Positions 62,785 to 64,000 of a stretch of DNA of 64,000 bases are shown here, one piece after another (within the stretch, counting starts at the first letter, position 1; every line of letters starts with the position of its first letter). This stretch comes from DATMNI01 sp035570275. GTDB lineage: Bacteria; Acidobacteriota; Terriglobia; Bryobacterales; Bryobacteraceae. The stretch lies in assembly GCA_035570275.1 (NCBI GenBank), contig DATMNI010000251.1, forward strand, positions 18,854-82,853, in the 5' to 3' direction. The notes under the pieces are model-generated. The model did no database searches. It was not told the DNA's origin and saw only the letters and a program-made list of their open reading frames with translations. The position numbers and the translations under genes were made by a program.

Positions 62785-64000
62785 ATGCGCCTCTTTATCC
62801 GTTTTCGGCCGATCTCGGTGGCACGCGCCCTGGCCATCATCGTCTCCGCGCAAGTTCTGTCCGGCCAGGGCATCGCGCCATCGAGAATATTTACGCCCCC
62901 GGAGGAGCCGCCGAAACCGGCGCAGGCGGCCAAACCAGTGCCCCCGGCCGGGCAGCCACAAACCGGGCAGCCACAGACCGGGCAGCCTGCGGCCGGGCAG
63001 CAGCCACAGACCGCCCCGCCCACCACACTGCCCCAGGTGGCGCCGGCCACGGCCCCGCGACTCACCGATAGCGGCGCCTTCATGCTGCCCAACGCTTCGC
63101 TGGTCGAGATGATCGACGTTCTGGCCAAGCGGCTGAAGATCAACTACATCAAAGATCCCGCCGTGCAAGGCTCCGTGACCATCTATACCTACGGCGAAGT
63201 GAAGCCGGTGGATGAGATGCAGTTGCTCGAAACCATCCTGCGCATCAACGGCGCCACCATCGTGAAAGTGGGCGATTTGTACCGCATCGTGCCCATGAAC
63301 AAGATTTCGCAGCTTCCGCTGAGCCCGGCGGTCAATGCCGACCCCAAGACGCTGCCCGACGATGAGCGCATGATCCTGAACCTCGTCTTTCTGAAGTACG
63401 CCACCGCCGCCGAGACCGCCAAGCTGATGCAGCCTTTCCTCGGCGAAGGCGGCATCGCTACTCCATACGATCCGGCCAACCTGCTGATCATCCAGGACAA
63501 CGCGCGCAGCATGAAGCGCTACATGGAACTGCTGAACCTGTTCGATAGCGACACATTCGCCGGCCAGAGAGTGCGGCTCTTCGACGTGGAAAACAGCCGG
63601 CCCAGCGAACTGCAAAAAGAGCTGGAATCCGTCTTCAAGGCCTACTCGCTTTCCGACAAAAGCGCGTCGGTGAAATTCATTCCCGTGGACCGCATCAACA
63701 CCATCATTGCGGTTGCCCCCAACCCCGGTATCTTTACCCAGGTGGAGGAATGGATCAAGAAACTGGACATCGCGGTGAAGACCTCGGCCGGCGCCGTGAA
63801 CACCTACGTCTACCGTTTGAAATATGCCCGCGCCGAGACCTTGGCCCTGGCCATCATGGCACTGTACAGCGGCAATACCTCGGCGCTCATGGCTCTGAGC
63901 CAGATGAGCATGATGGGAGGAATGGGCGGCGGCATGAATGGCGGCATGGGGGGAGGCATGTACGGCGGCGGCATGGGTGGAGGCATGTACGGCGGCATGG
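62785..64000 (+). CDS. gspD: T2SS secretin GspD (cut by the window end)
   Basis: The open frame runs from ATG 62785 to the end without a stop (405 codons). Signal region ALAIIVSAQVLSGQ, then a Gln/Pro/Gly linker with GQPQT repeats (about 60-75), then N0-N2 domains: ASLVEMIDVLAKRLKINYIK, VTIYTYGEVKPVDEMQLLET and LKYATAAETAKLMQPFLGEG. Domain N2/N3 begins at TYVYRLKYARAETLALAIMA and is interrupted by a Met/Gly-rich run (from about 63900). The secretin barrel lies beyond the window. It forms the outer-membrane pore of this T2SS. Confidence 0.93.
   Translation, partial: MRLFIRFRPISVARALAIIVSAQVLSGQGIAPSRIFTPPEEPPKPAQAAKPVPPAGQPQTGQPQTGQPAAGQQPQTAPPTTLPQVAPATAPRLTDSGAFMLPNASLVEMIDVLAKRLKINYIKDPAVQGSVTIYTYGEVKPVDEMQLLETILRINGATIVKVGDLYRIVPMNKISQLPLSPAVNADPKTLPDDERMILNLVFLKYATAAETAKLMQPFLGEGGIATPYDPANLLIIQDNARSMKRYMELLNLFDSDTFAGQRVRLFDVENSRPSELQKELESVFKAYSLSDKSASVKFIPVDRINTIIAVAPNPGIFTQVEEWIKKLDIAVKTSAGAVNTYVYRLKYARAETLALAIMALYSGNTSALMALSQMSMMGGMGGGMNGGMGGGMYGGGMGGGMYGGM

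Overview
The window looks like a chromosomal segment of an Acidobacteriota bacterium, probably close to Bryobacterales/Solibacter. The reasons are GC-rich coding sequence, two very large Oar-like outer-membrane receptors with a carboxypeptidase-regulatory N-terminus, several ASPIC/UnbV (FG-GAP/VCBS) proteins, many TPR proteins, Tat-exported DUF362 and sulfatase enzymes, and a complete-looking type II secretion (T2SS) operon. The taxonomic call is inference from gene content; there is no rRNA gene here.

Layout. 0.3-6.1 kb: seven-PAS HisKA_2 histidine kinase, REC-PAS response regulator and a protein with four internal repeats plus a degenerate GGDEF-like domain, in one operon. 6.1-9.4 kb: a visibly more AT-rich accessory patch with an MFS transporter relic, a Ser/Thr kinase fused to a cold-shock-like domain, a frameshifted PP2C phosphatase and a HicAB toxin-antitoxin pair. 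9.4-15 kb: Tat sulfatase, a giant BNR/sialidase-like protein and a small partner. 15.1-22 kb: decayed fragment, large TPR protein, malate synthase, a secreted protein and a DUF362 protein. 22-30.4 kb: DoxX-like membrane protein, gene debris, then an Oar-like receptor, TPR protein and UnbV protein in one operon. 30.5-34.5 kb: thrC-tldD-pmbA operon on the minus strand. 34.6-37.4 kb: SEC-C pseudogene, Schlafen/AlbA_2 protein and small ORFs. 37.5-38.7 kb: DAHP synthase behind what reads as a classical attenuator with an aromatic leader peptide. 40-45.9 kb: second Oar-like receptor followed by a fusion of a seven-CxxCH cytochrome with UnbV. 45.9-50.2 kb: MazF-type TA pair, TPR protein, amidohydrolase, CBM9-like protein. 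51.2-64 kb: ECF sigma factor, anti-sigma factor, a secreted protein and the T2SS genes E-F-G-H-I-J-K-L-M-C-(x)-D; the secretin is cut by the window end.

Three families of palindromic repeats (A, B, C) are scattered through the segment. Families A and B have inserted in frame into the leader peptides of the pseudopilins GspJ and GspH, and family B also lies at the N-terminus of the TPR protein. Independently, stop/start junctions inside operons (thrC/tldD, tldD/pmbA, sigma/anti-sigma, gspL/gspM) carry short tandem duplications; at two of them these make chains of mini-ORFs linked by overlapping ATGA or GTGA. The attenuator, the in-frame palindromes and the start/stop relays are the most unusual observations.
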